Assembly (NCBI GenBank): GCA_022764045.1
Contig: JALERU010000058.1
Span: 27,888-91,887 of the forward strand
Source of the DNA: Clostridiales bacterium
GTDB lineage: Bacteria > Bacillota > Clostridia > Oscillospirales > Oscillospiraceae
Direction of reading: 5' to 3'
Length of the DNA: 64,000 nucleotides
Numbering within the stretch: the stretch's first letter is position 1; every line of letters starts with the position of its first letter. Below are positions 40,738-49,474 of the stretch, in pieces. The position numbers and the translations under genes were made by a program. Under the pieces are notes generated by a model. It worked only from the letters and a program-made list of their open reading frames with translations, was not told the DNA's origin and made no database searches.

Positions 40738-41620
40738 AAAGAAACTGCAGCAGGGCCCCCGCCATGGGGTTCAGGTCCTGTGGGCTCTGCTGAGCAACAG
40801 TTACCTGATCGGGTTTGCCCAAGGAAAGATCTATAAGGGGAGCCTAAAGAATTTATGCGTGCCGGGGCTCAACTGCTATTCTTGCCCGGGGGCGGTGGGC
40901 TCTTGTCCTATCGGGTCCCTCCAGGCGGTGATCGGTAGCTGGAACTTTAAGTTCACCTTTTATGTGGCTGGCTTCCTGGTGTTTGTGGGGGCCATCATGG
41001 GCCGGTTCGTCTGCGGCTGGCTGTGTCCCTTTGGGCTCATCCAGGAGCTGCTACACAAAATCCCCCTGCCGAAAAAGATCAAGACCTTTCCTGGGGACAA
41101 GCTCCTGCGGAAACTGAAGTATGTGGTTCTGGTGGTCTTTGTGATCCTGCTGCCTCTGTGTCTGGTGGACGTGCTGGGTCAGGGCGCGCCTTATTTCTGC
41201 AAGCTCCTCTGCCCGGTGGGCTCGCTGGAAGGGGGCATTCCTCTGGTGCTGCTCAATGGGTCCATGCGCAGCGCCCTGGGGTGGCTGTATGCCTGGAAAA
41301 ACCTGCTGCTGGCAGTGACGGTGGTGCTGTCCATCCTGATCTACCGCCCCTTCTGCAAGTATCTCTGCCCTCTGGGAGCCATTTACTCGGTGTTTAACCC
41401 CATCGCCGTGTTCCGTTACCGGGTGGATGAGGAGGCCTGCACCCACTGCGGCGCCTGCGCCAAAACCTGCCCCATGGAGGTAGACCCCGTGGAAAACGCC
41501 AACCACCCCGAGTGCATCCGCTGCGGCCAGTGCAAGGGTGTGTGCCCCACAGGGGCCTTGACTGCGGGCTGCTGGAACAAAACAGCAAGGGAGGCAAAAC
41601 TCCCTGAAGAAACCGCCTGA
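40724..41620 (+). CDS. NapH-like 4Fe-4S membrane polyferredoxin
   Basis: A 298-aa membrane protein with about five helices, conserved CXXXCP-type cysteine pairs (CYSCPGAVGSCP, CGWLCPFG, CKLLCPVG, CKYLCPLG) in loops and two [4Fe-4S] ferredoxin motifs near the C-terminus (CTHCGACAKTCP, CIRCGQCKGVCP). Such NapH/CcoG relatives move electrons across or along the membrane. Start TTG 40724 overlaps the CXXC mini-protein gene by 14 nt. Likely electron donor for the TlpA-like lipoprotein. Confidence 0.9.
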   Translation: MELAKKKLQQGPRHGVQVLWALLSNSYLIGFAQGKIYKGSLKNLCVPGLNCYSCPGAVGSCPIGSLQAVIGSWNFKFTFYVAGFLVFVGAIMGRFVCGWLCPFGLIQELLHKIPLPKKIKTFPGDKLLRKLKYVVLVVFVILLPLCLVDVLGQGAPYFCKLLCPVGSLEGGIPLVLLNGSMRSALGWLYAWKNLLLAVTVVLSILIYRPFCKYLCPLGAIYSVFNPIAVFRYRVDEEACTHCGACAKTCPMEVDPVENANHPECIRCGQCKGVCPTGALTAGCWNKTAREAKLPEETA

Positions 41621-41667
41621 AAAAATTTGTCCTCCACCATTGGTGGGGGACAAATTCTTTCAGGCGG
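41613..41667. terminator. Long hairpin terminator after the redox operon
   Basis: About 24 paired bases (CCGCCTGAAA and ATTTGTCC arms with CCACC/GGTGG inside) span the stop codon of the polyferredoxin gene. It separates this operon from the convergent GNAT gene. Confidence 0.75.
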
Positions 41668-41681
41668 GCAGGCCGGAGAAG

Positions 41682-42107
41682 TCAGCCCCGGACCCACACC
41701 ATGGTCCACTCCGCCTCCCCGGTGGACGGGTCGATGCCTTGGGCTTGGATGGAGAACCCTTCCCGCCGGTAGAAAGCGGCGGCCCGTTGGTTTTTCTGGT
41801 AGACGTGGAGGGTCATGGTGGGATGGCTGGCTTTGAGATAGTCCAGCAGGGCCTTGCCGATGCCGGCGGAGCGGTGGGCCTTGTCCACAAAGAGACCGGC
41901 CAGGTAATTCCCTGTCATGCCGGCAAAGGCCTGGACACACCCGTCGGACGCATAGACCGACAGATCCGCCTGGGGAAGCTGCTGGGATACCAGGCCATAG
42001 TTTTCCCGCCAGTATGCCGGGGGGATAAAGGAATGGGCTTCCAGGTTCCCAGCCAACCACAGGGCGAGGACCCGGTGGAGGTCTTGGGGCTGAAAGGGTC
42101 GGATCAT
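41682..42107 (-). CDS. GNAT-family N-acetyltransferase
   Basis: A 141-aa acyltransferase; the acetyl-CoA loop reads VDKAHRSAGIGKALLDYLK (R-x-x-G-x-G/A motif) and YQKNQRAAAFYRREGF is the typical C-terminal strand-helix. AAAGGAG precedes ATG 42107. Substrate unknown. Confidence 0.9.
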   Translation of the reverse strand: MIRPFQPQDLHRVLALWLAGNLEAHSFIPPAYWRENYGLVSQQLPQADLSVYASDGCVQAFAGMTGNYLAGLFVDKAHRSAGIGKALLDYLKASHPTMTLHVYQKNQRAAAFYRREGFSIQAQGIDPSTGEAEWTMVWVRG

Positions 42108-42132
42108 AGAGATATCTCCTTTTTGAAAGATA

Positions 42133-42176
42133 AAACAACGGAACGCAACTATTTTAGGGGCTGCGTCCCGTTGTTG
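42133..42176 (-). terminator. Terminator after murI
   Basis: ACAACGGGACGCA / TGCGTTCCGTTGT arms (one mismatch) followed by TTTTATCTTT on the minus strand, between murI and the GNAT gene. Confidence 0.7.
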
Positions 42177-42213
42177 TCGTGGGTGAGGTCTGTGCTGTCA
42201 GCAGGAGGTGGGC

Positions 42214-42987
42214 TCAGTATTTCATTTGAAACAAGGTCTGGCTCATAGCCAGCTTGTCCGGGCGGCTGTTTTGGAAGGTGACGGTACCGAAGCCGGAACG
42301 GGTGGTGCGCAGGCCGGCGGCGGCCAGCTGGCGGCGGAGCTGACGGGCGGTGCCGTCGCTGCCGTCGATGATGGCTACGGGGCGGCCGAAGTTCCGGGCG
42401 ATGGCCTGGCGGACGAAGGGGTAGTGGGTGCAGCCCAGGACGATGTAGTCCACATTACAGTACCGGAAGGGGAGGAGGAGTTCCTGAAGATAGGCGTCCA
42501 GGATGGGACCGTCGAAGATGCCCTGCTCTACCATCTCTGCCAGGCCCTTGCAGGGCAGGGAGATCACGTCGGCCTGGTCGCAGAAGGCGGCGGCCAGCCG
42601 TTGGTACTTGTCCTCCCGGATGGTCAGGGGCGTGGCCATGACGATGACCGAGGAACTGTTATCTGCCTGGGCGGCGGGTTTCACCGCCGGCTCGATGCCG
42701 ATGATGGGAAGCTCCGGGTGGGCCTGGCGCAGCAGCCCGATGGCGGCGCTGGTGGCGGTGTTGCAGGCTACCACCACGGCCTTGACCCCCTGGGCCAGGA
42801 GCCGGTCCACAGCGGCCACCGTCAGGCGGCGGACCTCCTCCAGGGGTTTTTCCCCATAGGGGGCGTTGGCGGAGTCGCCAAAAAAGAGAAAGTTTTCCTG
42901 GGGCAGCAGGGCCACGCAGGCCCGGAGCACGCTGATGCCTCCCAGGCCGGAGTCAAAGACCCCGATGGGGCGCTCTCGTTTTTCCAA
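42214..42987 (-). CDS. murI: Glutamate racemase
   Basis: Makes D-glutamate for peptidoglycan. The 257-aa protein has IGVFDSGLGGISVL, FGDSANAPYGEK, the first catalytic Cys in VVACNTATS and the second in LGCTHYPFV. The start is TTG at 42987 behind GGGAGG; the longer ORF upstream is not supported. The upstream gap to the collagen-like gene (42988-43205) shows no clear promoter pair. Confidence 0.95.
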   Translation of the reverse strand: MEKRERPIGVFDSGLGGISVLRACVALLPQENFLFFGDSANAPYGEKPLEEVRRLTVAAVDRLLAQGVKAVVVACNTATSAAIGLLRQAHPELPIIGIEPAVKPAAQADNSSSVIVMATPLTIREDKYQRLAAAFCDQADVISLPCKGLAEMVEQGIFDGPILDAYLQELLLPFRYCNVDYIVLGCTHYPFVRQAIARNFGRPVAIIDGSDGTARQLRRQLAAAGLRTTRSGFGTVTFQNSRPDKLAMSQTLFQMKY

Positions 42988-43205
42988 ATGGACTTCCTCC
43001 CTTCGACGTCTTCCCCCGGCGCGCCCGGAGGGGACGCTGGGAACTGTGTGGAGGTTATTATACCACCATTTTTCCCCATGCGCCACAGGATTTTTCGGGA
43101 AAGGGGACTCAACCGGGCGCAAAAAGACAGGCCGGGGCATAGAGTGAGGTGAGGGCGCTCCGCCCTCTTCCAGATCGTGCCGCCTTCCCGGCGGAGAAAG
43201 GAACC

Positions 43206-43880
43206 ATGATGAAGCGTTACCAATGCAGCGACTTTGAACTGTCCGGACGCAGACCCGGGCCCCCGCCCGGCTGCTGCCCGCCCCAGTGCCCCCCACCCTG
43301 TCCCCCACCTGGTCCGGGGCCTTGTCCCCCCACCGTCCCTTGGCCGGAGCCCTGTCCGCCTCCTTGTGACAGCGGGTGCGTGCCCACCCCCTGGGTGCTG
43401 GGGGGCGTCTACCGGGCCGGCCAGCTGGTGACCCATGAGGGGTACCTGTATGTGGCCAATGTGGACCGGGCAGGAGGGGTGCCGGGCCAGTCCAGCGACT
43501 TCACCCTTCTGTCCACCCTGCAGCCCGTAGGACCCACCGGCCCTGCCGGCCCCACGGGTCCCACGGGACCTGCCGGACAGACCGGCGCCACCGGCCAGAC
43601 CGGCCAGACCGGCGCCACCGGCGCTGTGGGGCCCACGGGCCCCACGGCCGCCGGAGCAGATGGACAACGAGGGGGTGAAAAACCGAGAAAACAGGGGAAA
43701 TTTGGTGCGCTTTTGATGCAGAACATCCCGTACAATATATTAACTTTACTATGTGCTTTTTTAGAGTGCAGGGGAATTGATCTGGAAGGTGATATGGGTG
43801 AAACAGGCCATCAGTTGGTTTCTTGTGTTTATGATCGTTTTTTCCTCCGCGTCGTTGCTCCGCAACCCGGACGGGCGTGA
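43206..43880 (+). CDS. Short collagen-like surface/spore protein, probably 3'-truncated
   Basis: ATG 43206 (AAAGGAACC upstream) starts a Cys/Pro-rich N-terminus (many CPP units, residues ~18-58), a carbohydrate-binding-like segment (WVLGGVYRAGQLVTHEGYLY) and about 14 Gly-X-Y triplets ([17 protein letters not shown]...), then GADGQRGG. After about 43680 the base composition changes to AT-rich, and the last ~65 codons hold the promoter and start of the next gene, so that tail is unlikely to be original coding sequence. BclA-type proteins decorate exosporia; location here is inferred. Confidence 0.65.
   Translation: MMKRYQCSDFELSGRRPGPPPGCCPPQCPPPCPPPGPGPCPPTVPWPEPCPPPCDSGCVPTPWVLGGVYRAGQLVTHEGYLYVANVDRAGGVPGQSSDFTLLSTLQPVGPTGPAGPTGPTGPAGQTGATGQTGQTGATGAVGPTGPTAAGADGQRGGEKPRKQGKFGALLMQNIPYNILTLLCAFLECRGIDLEGDMGETGHQLVSCVYDRFFLRVVAPQPGRA
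43713..43741 (+). promoter_or_regulatory. Promoter of the SLH-SGNH gene
   Basis: TTGATG (43713-43718) and TATATT (43736-43741) with 17-nt spacing, in an AT-rich pocket inside the 3' tail of the collagen-like ORF. Confidence 0.55.
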
Positions 43881-45231
43881 GGAGGAATGGGAAAACCCTT
43901 ATATCGACGTGACCCAAGACCTTTGGAGCTACCAGTATATCACGGAGCTCAACCGGGCCGGTGTTTTGCCCGACAGCGAGAAGTTCCAGGGGGATCAGCC
44001 GGAGACCCGAGGGAATCTGGCCCTCTATCTTTACAATATGGACAACGGCATTTTCAAGGATCGTCAGAAAGCCCGGAAAAAGAAAGAGAAAAAGGAAAAA
44101 AGGGAGAAAAAGCAGCGGGACACCGTTTTCACGCTGCCCTTTACCGACGTGCCGGAGGATGCCGTGTATTACGACGCGGTGTGTTGGGCCTATGAAAACG
44201 ACCTGATGGGAGGGATCGACGAGACCACCTTTGGCCCGGAAAATATTCTGACCCGCCAGCAGGTGTGCACCATTCTGGCTCGGTTTGCCGCCTTGGAAGA
44301 GATCGCCATGGCCAAGGTGGTGGAACCTGACCAGTTTGAAGACTCCCTGTACATCCAGGAATATGCCCGCAGCGGTGTGACCGCCTGCCAGATGGCGGGG
44401 GTGGTGAAGGGCTATGACGACGGCTTTTTCTACCCCGACAACACCATGACCCGGGCCGAGTGCGCCACCGTGCTCTACCGGGTGATGATCGCGGCGGAGA
44501 CGGAGCTGCCGGAGGGGAGCGAGACGGTGGACATGACCCCGGGGGCCTACGACAGCCTTTACGACAACTACCACGACATCACCTTCACCGCCCTGATCCC
44601 CGAATCCGAGGAGGGGCCGGTCACCTTCTTTGACCAGGCGGTCTTCATCGGCGACTCCATCTCTATGACCCTGGAGGCCTATTGCGGCGCCAGCGGCGCC
44701 CTGGGCGAGGCGAAATTCCTCTGCGCCGGCAGCATGAGCCCCACCAATATGCTCACCGGGCAGATTCTGCCGGAGTATCCCAAGGGCTCCGGCCAGAAGC
44801 CCGCCATTGAGGAGAGCGTGGCCGCCACAGGGGCCAAGGTGGTCTATGTGATGCTGGGCATGGATAACATCGCCTATGGCATCGAGAGATCTACCAACGA
44901 TTATATGACCATCCTGAACAACATTCAAACCCGGAACCCCGGGGTCCAGATCATTGTCCAATCGGTGACCCCCATGGCTGATAAGAGCAAGAGCTATTCT
45001 GAAAAGCTCAACAACGAGAAGATCAACGCCTTCAACCAGAAGATGCAGGAATACTGCCAGGAAAACCGCTGGTACTACCTGAACGTGGCGGAGGCCTTCC
45101 GAGACGAGCAGGGCTTCCTGAAAAAGGAGTATTGCAGCGACTATGGCAAGATGGGTATGCACTTCACCTATGACGGCGCCAAGATCTGGGTCCAATATCT
45201 GAAAACCCACATTCCACAGAAATTGTTGTAA
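43798..45231 (+). CDS. S-layer-homology SGNH/GDSL hydrolase-like protein
   Basis: A 477-aa exported protein. After a signal segment come three SLH domains (about 25-75, 100-160, 165-225) with a Lys/Glu-rich insert (RQKARKKKEKKEKREKK) between the first two, then an SGNH hydrolase domain with VFIGDSISM (nucleophile Ser) and the C-terminal HFTYDGAK (His). SLH domains bind secondary cell-wall polymer; the SGNH part likely acts on acetyl esters or transfers acetyl groups. GTG 43798 with GGAAGGTG is the best start. Confidence 0.88.
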   Translation: MKQAISWFLVFMIVFSSASLLRNPDGREEEWENPYIDVTQDLWSYQYITELNRAGVLPDSEKFQGDQPETRGNLALYLYNMDNGIFKDRQKARKKKEKKEKREKKQRDTVFTLPFTDVPEDAVYYDAVCWAYENDLMGGIDETTFGPENILTRQQVCTILARFAALEEIAMAKVVEPDQFEDSLYIQEYARSGVTACQMAGVVKGYDDGFFYPDNTMTRAECATVLYRVMIAAETELPEGSETVDMTPGAYDSLYDNYHDITFTALIPESEEGPVTFFDQAVFIGDSISMTLEAYCGASGALGEAKFLCAGSMSPTNMLTGQILPEYPKGSGQKPAIEESVAATGAKVVYVMLGMDNIAYGIERSTNDYMTILNNIQTRNPGVQIIVQSVTPMADKSKSYSEKLNNEKINAFNQKMQEYCQENRWYYLNVAEAFRDEQGFLKKEYCSDYGKMGMHFTYDGAKIWVQYLKTHIPQKLL

Positions 45232-45251
45232 CCAGTGAAAGGAGCGATTCC

Positions 45252-46052
45252 ATGAAAACCTGGACGACCTTTGTTTTCGTCCTGTTGTTTCTGTTTACTT
45301 TGTCCGCCTGCGGCGCGCCCCCGGCGGCGGGGGGAGAGGAGGAGGTCCTCTTGACCAACGGCGAGAGCGGCGGACTGCAAGAGGAGCCCCCGGCCTTTGA
45401 CCCTTTGGTTCCCGCCTCCCAGGCGGTGGACCCCCAGTGGTTTGCCGACGCGGCCTTTGTGGGCGACTCGGTGTCGGTGATGCTGGAACTCTATAACGGC
45501 AGCGCGGGCGCGCTGGGTACCCCGGCCTTTTTCTGCGCCGAGAGCCTGAGCCAGACCAACGCTCTGTCCTACACCGCCGGCAACCCCCGCCTGCCCGAGT
45601 ATCCCAAGGGCTCTGGCCAGCGCCCGGCAGTGGCCGATGGAGTGGCCAGCTCCGGCGCGAAAAAGGTTTATCTCATGCTGGGGATGAATTGTATCTCCGG
45701 GGGTGTTGACAGAGCATGTCAAGATTTGGTAACATTGGTGGGTGAGATTCAGGCCAGATTGCCTGACACGGCCATCCTGATTGAATCCGTCACCCCCATG
45801 ACCGCCGACAGCCCCCGGGCGGACGGCGCCTTGAACAACACCACAATCCAGGCCTTCAACGACCAGATGAAGCAGATCTGCCAGGAGAAGGAATGGTATT
45901 TCGTCAACATAGCCGAGGCGGTTTCCGATGAAAACGGATTCCTGCGGGCCGATTTCAGCGGGGACAAAGCCATGGGGATTCATTTCAATTACAGCGGCGC
46001 CGAGGCGTGGGCGAACTATCTTCTCACCCATGTGCCGGAGGCACTGAAGTAA
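45252..46052 (+). CDS. SGNH/GDSL hydrolase-like lipoprotein
   Basis: A 266-aa lipoprotein (lipobox LSACG) whose body matches the C-terminal half of the preceding SLH protein: AFVGDSVSVML (nucleophile), EYPKGSGQRPA shared almost exactly, and HFNYSGAEAW near the end. Probably arisen by duplication of the SGNH half. AAAGGAG lies upstream of ATG 45252, 20 nt after the SLH gene. Confidence 0.88.
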   Translation: MKTWTTFVFVLLFLFTLSACGAPPAAGGEEEVLLTNGESGGLQEEPPAFDPLVPASQAVDPQWFADAAFVGDSVSVMLELYNGSAGALGTPAFFCAESLSQTNALSYTAGNPRLPEYPKGSGQRPAVADGVASSGAKKVYLMLGMNCISGGVDRACQDLVTLVGEIQARLPDTAILIESVTPMTADSPRADGALNNTTIQAFNDQMKQICQEKEWYFVNIAEAVSDENGFLRADFSGDKAMGIHFNYSGAEAWANYLLTHVPEALK

Positions 46053-46134
46053 TATTTTGCCTTTGCGGCCCGGAATGGGGCCGCTGAGCAAACACCAGCG
46101 CGCAACTATTTTTTAGGAGGATGAATGAGGAAGT

Positions 46135-46671
46135 ATGAAACGGTTATTATCTCTTGCAGCGATCCTGCTGACCCTGACCATGGTGTTATCCCTGGCCGCC
46201 TGTGGGGAGGAACCCGCACCGGAGGAAACGGACAACCAAAACCCCAGCAGCCAGACTGAGGTGACCGAGCCCCCCGCCGCTGGCGTGGACCTGGCCGCCC
46301 TGCGGACCCAGATCCTCACCGACTGCGGCCTGACCGACTATGTAGAGGTGGAGGCAGACCGTCTGACCGAGCTGTATGGCATTGACGCGGCCCAGGTGGC
46401 GGGCGCTTCCGGCTTCACCGCAATGACCGGGGCGGCCTTCCCTGATGAAATTATGATGGTCCAGGCCACGGACGAAGCCGCCGCGGCTGACGTGGCCGCC
46501 AAGCTGGAGGCCCGTCTGGGCGCCATCGCCGAGCAGGCCGCTTCCTATGACCCCGACAGCCAGGCTCTGGCTGAAAAGTGCGAGGTGGTCACCGACGGCG
46601 TCTATGTGGGACTGTTCTTCTCCTCCCACTATGACGAGATGGTCTCCGCCTTCCAGGGGGCCATTGCTTAA
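46135..46671 (+). CDS. DUF4358-like lipoprotein
   Basis: A 178-aa lipoprotein (lipobox LAACG, Cys ~22) with a P/E/T-rich linker and a globular domain (YGIDAAQVAGASGFTAMTG; PDEIMMVQATDEAAAADVAAKL) typical of DUF4358, which often accompanies SGNH and MBOAT genes in Firmicutes. Function unknown. AGGAGG lies upstream. Confidence 0.8.
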   Translation: MKRLLSLAAILLTLTMVLSLAACGEEPAPEETDNQNPSSQTEVTEPPAAGVDLAALRTQILTDCGLTDYVEVEADRLTELYGIDAAQVAGASGFTAMTGAAFPDEIMMVQATDEAAAADVAAKLEARLGAIAEQAASYDPDSQALAEKCEVVTDGVYVGLFFSSHYDEMVSAFQGAIA

Positions 46672-46696
46672 GGCCGCAAAATAAAACCCATATACC

Positions 46697-46731
46697 GACT
46701 GCCGGGCAATCGAAAGGACTGCCCGGCAGTC
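46697..46731 (+). terminator. Hairpin between the DUF4358 gene and the MBOAT gene
   Basis: GACTGCCGGGCA / TGCCCGGCAGTC, 12 pairs, with TTTCC after it; a terminator of moderate strength that may lower expression of the MBOAT gene 23 nt downstream. Confidence 0.65.
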
Positions 46732-46753
46732 TTTCCAGGAGAATCCGATCATT

Positions 46754-48142
46754 ATGGTTTTTTCAAGCTTACCCTTCCTGTTTCTGTTTTTGACGGTGGT
46801 GCTGCTGGTCAGCCATCTTTTGCCCTTCAAATTCAGAAACTTCTTCCTGCTTTTGGCCAATTTGGTCTTTTACGCCTATGGAGAGCCGGTCTATGTGCTC
46901 ATTATGATTGGCTCCATCCTGGTGAACTTCTTCGCCGGGCTGCTGATGGACAAGCAGTCTTCCCGGGGCGGGCGACGGGCGGTGCTGGTGATCGGCATCG
47001 TGCTGAACCTGGCCGCCCTGGGGGTCTTCAAGTACGCAGGGCTCTTCGCAGATACCCTGCGGCACATCCCCGGCCTGTCCTCCCTGCCGACGGTGGACAT
47101 CGCCTTGCCCATCGGGATTTCCTTCTACACCTTCCAGGCGGTGTCCTATCTCATCGACGTGTATTGGGACGACTGCGCGGCCTCTCACAATTTCATCAAC
47201 TTTGCCTCTTACATCTCCCTCTTCCCCCAGCTGATTGCCGGCCCCATTGTCCGGTATAAAGACGTGAACGAACAACTGGTCTCCCGGAAGGAGACCCCCA
47301 CCATGTTCAACTCTGGTGTGCGCCTGTTTGTGGTGGGCATGGCGAAAAAAGTGCTGCTGGCCAACCAGTTTGGCATGCTTTGGGACGCCATGTCCGCCGA
47401 CCCGGTGGCCGCCGGGGCCCTGGGGGCCTGGGCGGGGGCCTGCGCCTATACGTTGCAAATCTACTTTGACTTTGCCGGCTACTCCGACATGGCCCGGGGC
47501 CTGGGGCGGATGCTGGGCTTTGAGTTCTGCATCAACTTCAACTACCCCTATATCTCCAAGAGCGTGACGGAGTTCTGGCGGCGGTGGCACATTTCCCTGT
47601 CTACCTGGTTCCGGGACTATGTATACATCCCCCTGGGGGGCAACCGCCGGGGCAAGGTCCGCCAGTGCGTGAACATCCTCATTGTGTGGGCCCTGACGGG
47701 CTTCTGGCACGGGGCGGGGTGGAACTTCCTCTTCTGGGGATTCTACTACGGCGTGCTCCTGCTGCTGGAAAAACTGCTGCTGGGGAAATACATCCGGCGG
47801 CTGCCGTCCTTCTTCCAGCATCTCTACGCCATGGTCATCGTCATCATCGGGTGGGTGTTCTTTGCCTCCCCCGACCTGTCCACGGCCCTGCACTACATCG
47901 GGGTGATGTTCTCCTTCTCCCCCGGCACTATGGGCGGGCTCTCCCTGGTGATGCCCTGGGTGGGCATGGCGGTCATCGGCGTGGTGGCATCCACCCCCTT
48001 GGCCAAAAACCTGTGGGAAAAGGCCCGGGACAAAAAGGCCATGCCCCTGGTGGAGGGCCTGCTGTGCCTGGCCGCTCTGCTGCTGTGCACCGCCAGCCTG
48101 GTCAGTGACAGCTACAATCCCTTCCTGTATTTCCGGTTCTGA
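46754..48142 (+). CDS. MBOAT-family O-acyltransferase (AlgI/PatA-like)
   Basis: A 462-aa polytopic protein with about 11 membrane segments. MBOAT landmarks: PIGISFYTFQAVSYLIDVYW, FPQLIAGPIVRY, EFWRRWHISLSTWFRDY and the catalytic His in GFWHGAGWNFLFWG. It would take an acetyl group across the membrane and hand it to an SGNH/AlgJ-like partner for O-acetylation of an extracellular polysaccharide. The next gene, 15 nt later, encodes such a partner. Confidence 0.95.
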   Translation: MVFSSLPFLFLFLTVVLLVSHLLPFKFRNFFLLLANLVFYAYGEPVYVLIMIGSILVNFFAGLLMDKQSSRGGRRAVLVIGIVLNLAALGVFKYAGLFADTLRHIPGLSSLPTVDIALPIGISFYTFQAVSYLIDVYWDDCAASHNFINFASYISLFPQLIAGPIVRYKDVNEQLVSRKETPTMFNSGVRLFVVGMAKKVLLANQFGMLWDAMSADPVAAGALGAWAGACAYTLQIYFDFAGYSDMARGLGRMLGFEFCINFNYPYISKSVTEFWRRWHISLSTWFRDYVYIPLGGNRRGKVRQCVNILIVWALTGFWHGAGWNFLFWGFYYGVLLLLEKLLLGKYIRRLPSFFQHLYAMVIVIIGWVFFASPDLSTALHYIGVMFSFSPGTMGGLSLVMPWVGMAVIGVVASTPLAKNLWEKARDKKAMPLVEGLLCLAALLLCTASLVSDSYNPFLYFRF

Positions 48143-48157
48143 GGGGGGTACGGTTCT

Positions 48158-49288
48158 ATGAATTTGAAAAAATATTATCCGGTGCTGCCGGCGGTATTCT
48201 TCGTGGTCTTCCTGGCGGTGATGGCCCTGCTGCTCCTGTTTTCCCCGGTGCGGGAGTACTCGGAGAATGAGAAACGCTATCTGGCGGGACGGCCGGAGGT
48301 GTCGGTCTCCGGCATTCTGGAGGGAGAAACTCAGGAGCAGCTTGAAAAATTCACTGCCGACCAGGTCCCCGGCCGGGACTTCTTCGTGGGCGTGAATGCC
48401 TATTGGAACCTGCTCACCGGCCGCAATGGCGCCCAGGATATCTATCACTGCGACGAGGGGTATCTGATCAATGCCCCCAAAGCCCTGGATGAGAAGATTT
48501 TTACGGATAACCTGACCCGGTTCGACCAATTTGCCGCCCAACTGGGGGTCCCCGCCAACCTGATTATGGTGCCCTCCACGGGGTATCTGATGGAAGAGGT
48601 CCTCCCGGCCTTTCACGGGGAATATGACGACGACCTGCTCTATGAGAAGGCCGGCCAGCTCCTGCAACACATCGGTCTGGTGGACGTGCGCAGCGCCCTG
48701 AAAGAGGGCGTCCAGACAGGACAGGTCTGCTACCGCACTGACCACCACCTGACCTCCTACGGCAACTATCTGCTCTACCGGACCTATCAGATCTCCCAGG
48801 GGAATCCCTATCTCTCCCGGGACGCCTATGAGGTGGCCAGCTACGACGGCTTTTACGGCACCACCTGGTCGGGCAGCGGTTATTGGTTTACCAAGCCGGA
48901 TCAGGTAGAGGTATGGGACAGCGGCGTCCAGGCCACGGTCACCCTCACCGACGGTGGCGCTGCCCCCATTGTTTCCGACAGCCTCTTCTTCCCCTCCCAC
49001 CTGGAGGAGATGGACAAATACCCTGTTTTCTTAGATGGCAACCACAGCCTGTCCACCATCCAAAACCCCAATGCCGAGGGAGGAACCCTGCTGGTGATCC
49101 GGGATTCTTACGCCCACTGCTTCAGCACCTTCCTGGCGGCCAACTATAAGACCATCTATCTGGTGGACCTGCGCTACTACCGGGACAACCTCTCCCAGTT
49201 TGTGACGGAGCACCCGGTGGACAAAGTCCTCTACCTGTACGGGGTAGACAATCTGGTCAGCGACACCAATTCGGCGTGGCTGAAGTGA
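48158..49288 (+). CDS. AlgJ/AlgX-like DHHW-family exported protein
   Basis: A 376-aa protein with one N-terminal membrane anchor and an SGNH-like catalytic body. The motif TDHHLTSYG (about residue 195) is the DHHxT signature and VIRDSYAHCFSTFL carries the probable nucleophile Ser. It fits the extracellular acetyltransferase that acts with the MBOAT protein. GAGGGGGTA lies before ATG 48158. Confidence 0.9.
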   Translation: MNLKKYYPVLPAVFFVVFLAVMALLLLFSPVREYSENEKRYLAGRPEVSVSGILEGETQEQLEKFTADQVPGRDFFVGVNAYWNLLTGRNGAQDIYHCDEGYLINAPKALDEKIFTDNLTRFDQFAAQLGVPANLIMVPSTGYLMEEVLPAFHGEYDDDLLYEKAGQLLQHIGLVDVRSALKEGVQTGQVCYRTDHHLTSYGNYLLYRTYQISQGNPYLSRDAYEVASYDGFYGTTWSGSGYWFTKPDQVEVWDSGVQATVTLTDGGAAPIVSDSLFFPSHLEEMDKYPVFLDGNHSLSTIQNPNAEGGTLLVIRDSYAHCFSTFLAANYKTIYLVDLRYYRDNLSQFVTEHPVDKVLYLYGVDNLVSDTNSAWLK

Positions 49289-49304
49289 CAATCCGAAGGA
49301 AAAA

Positions 49305-49335
49305 GGAACCGGCCTGGCTGACGCGGGCCGGTTCT
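49305..49335 (+). terminator. Terminator of the surface O-acetylation cluster
   Basis: GGAACCGGCC / GGGCCGGTTC arms followed by TCATCTTATT. Confidence 0.7.
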
Positions 49336-49474
49336 CATCTTATTGGGAGGACGTGGGAATTGTTATATTTTATAAAACCTTAAGAAACCAGAAATCCTTT
49401 CTTCACTTTGGTTTGCTATATTATTCTATAGATTGATAGAAAACCTGGAATATTTTCCGTGAGGGGGGAATGAA

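Noticed and set aside
42108..46134. Shared motif CGCAACTATTTT before the murI terminator and the DUF4358 gene
   Set aside because: The match is only about 12 nt in two unrelated contexts (a hairpin loop and a ribosome-site leader) and is likely chance.
46769..49000. 743-codon minus-strand open frame across the MBOAT and DHHW genes
   Set aside because: It is an antisense shadow typical of GC-rich DNA; the plus-strand genes have clear families, ribosome sites and motifs.
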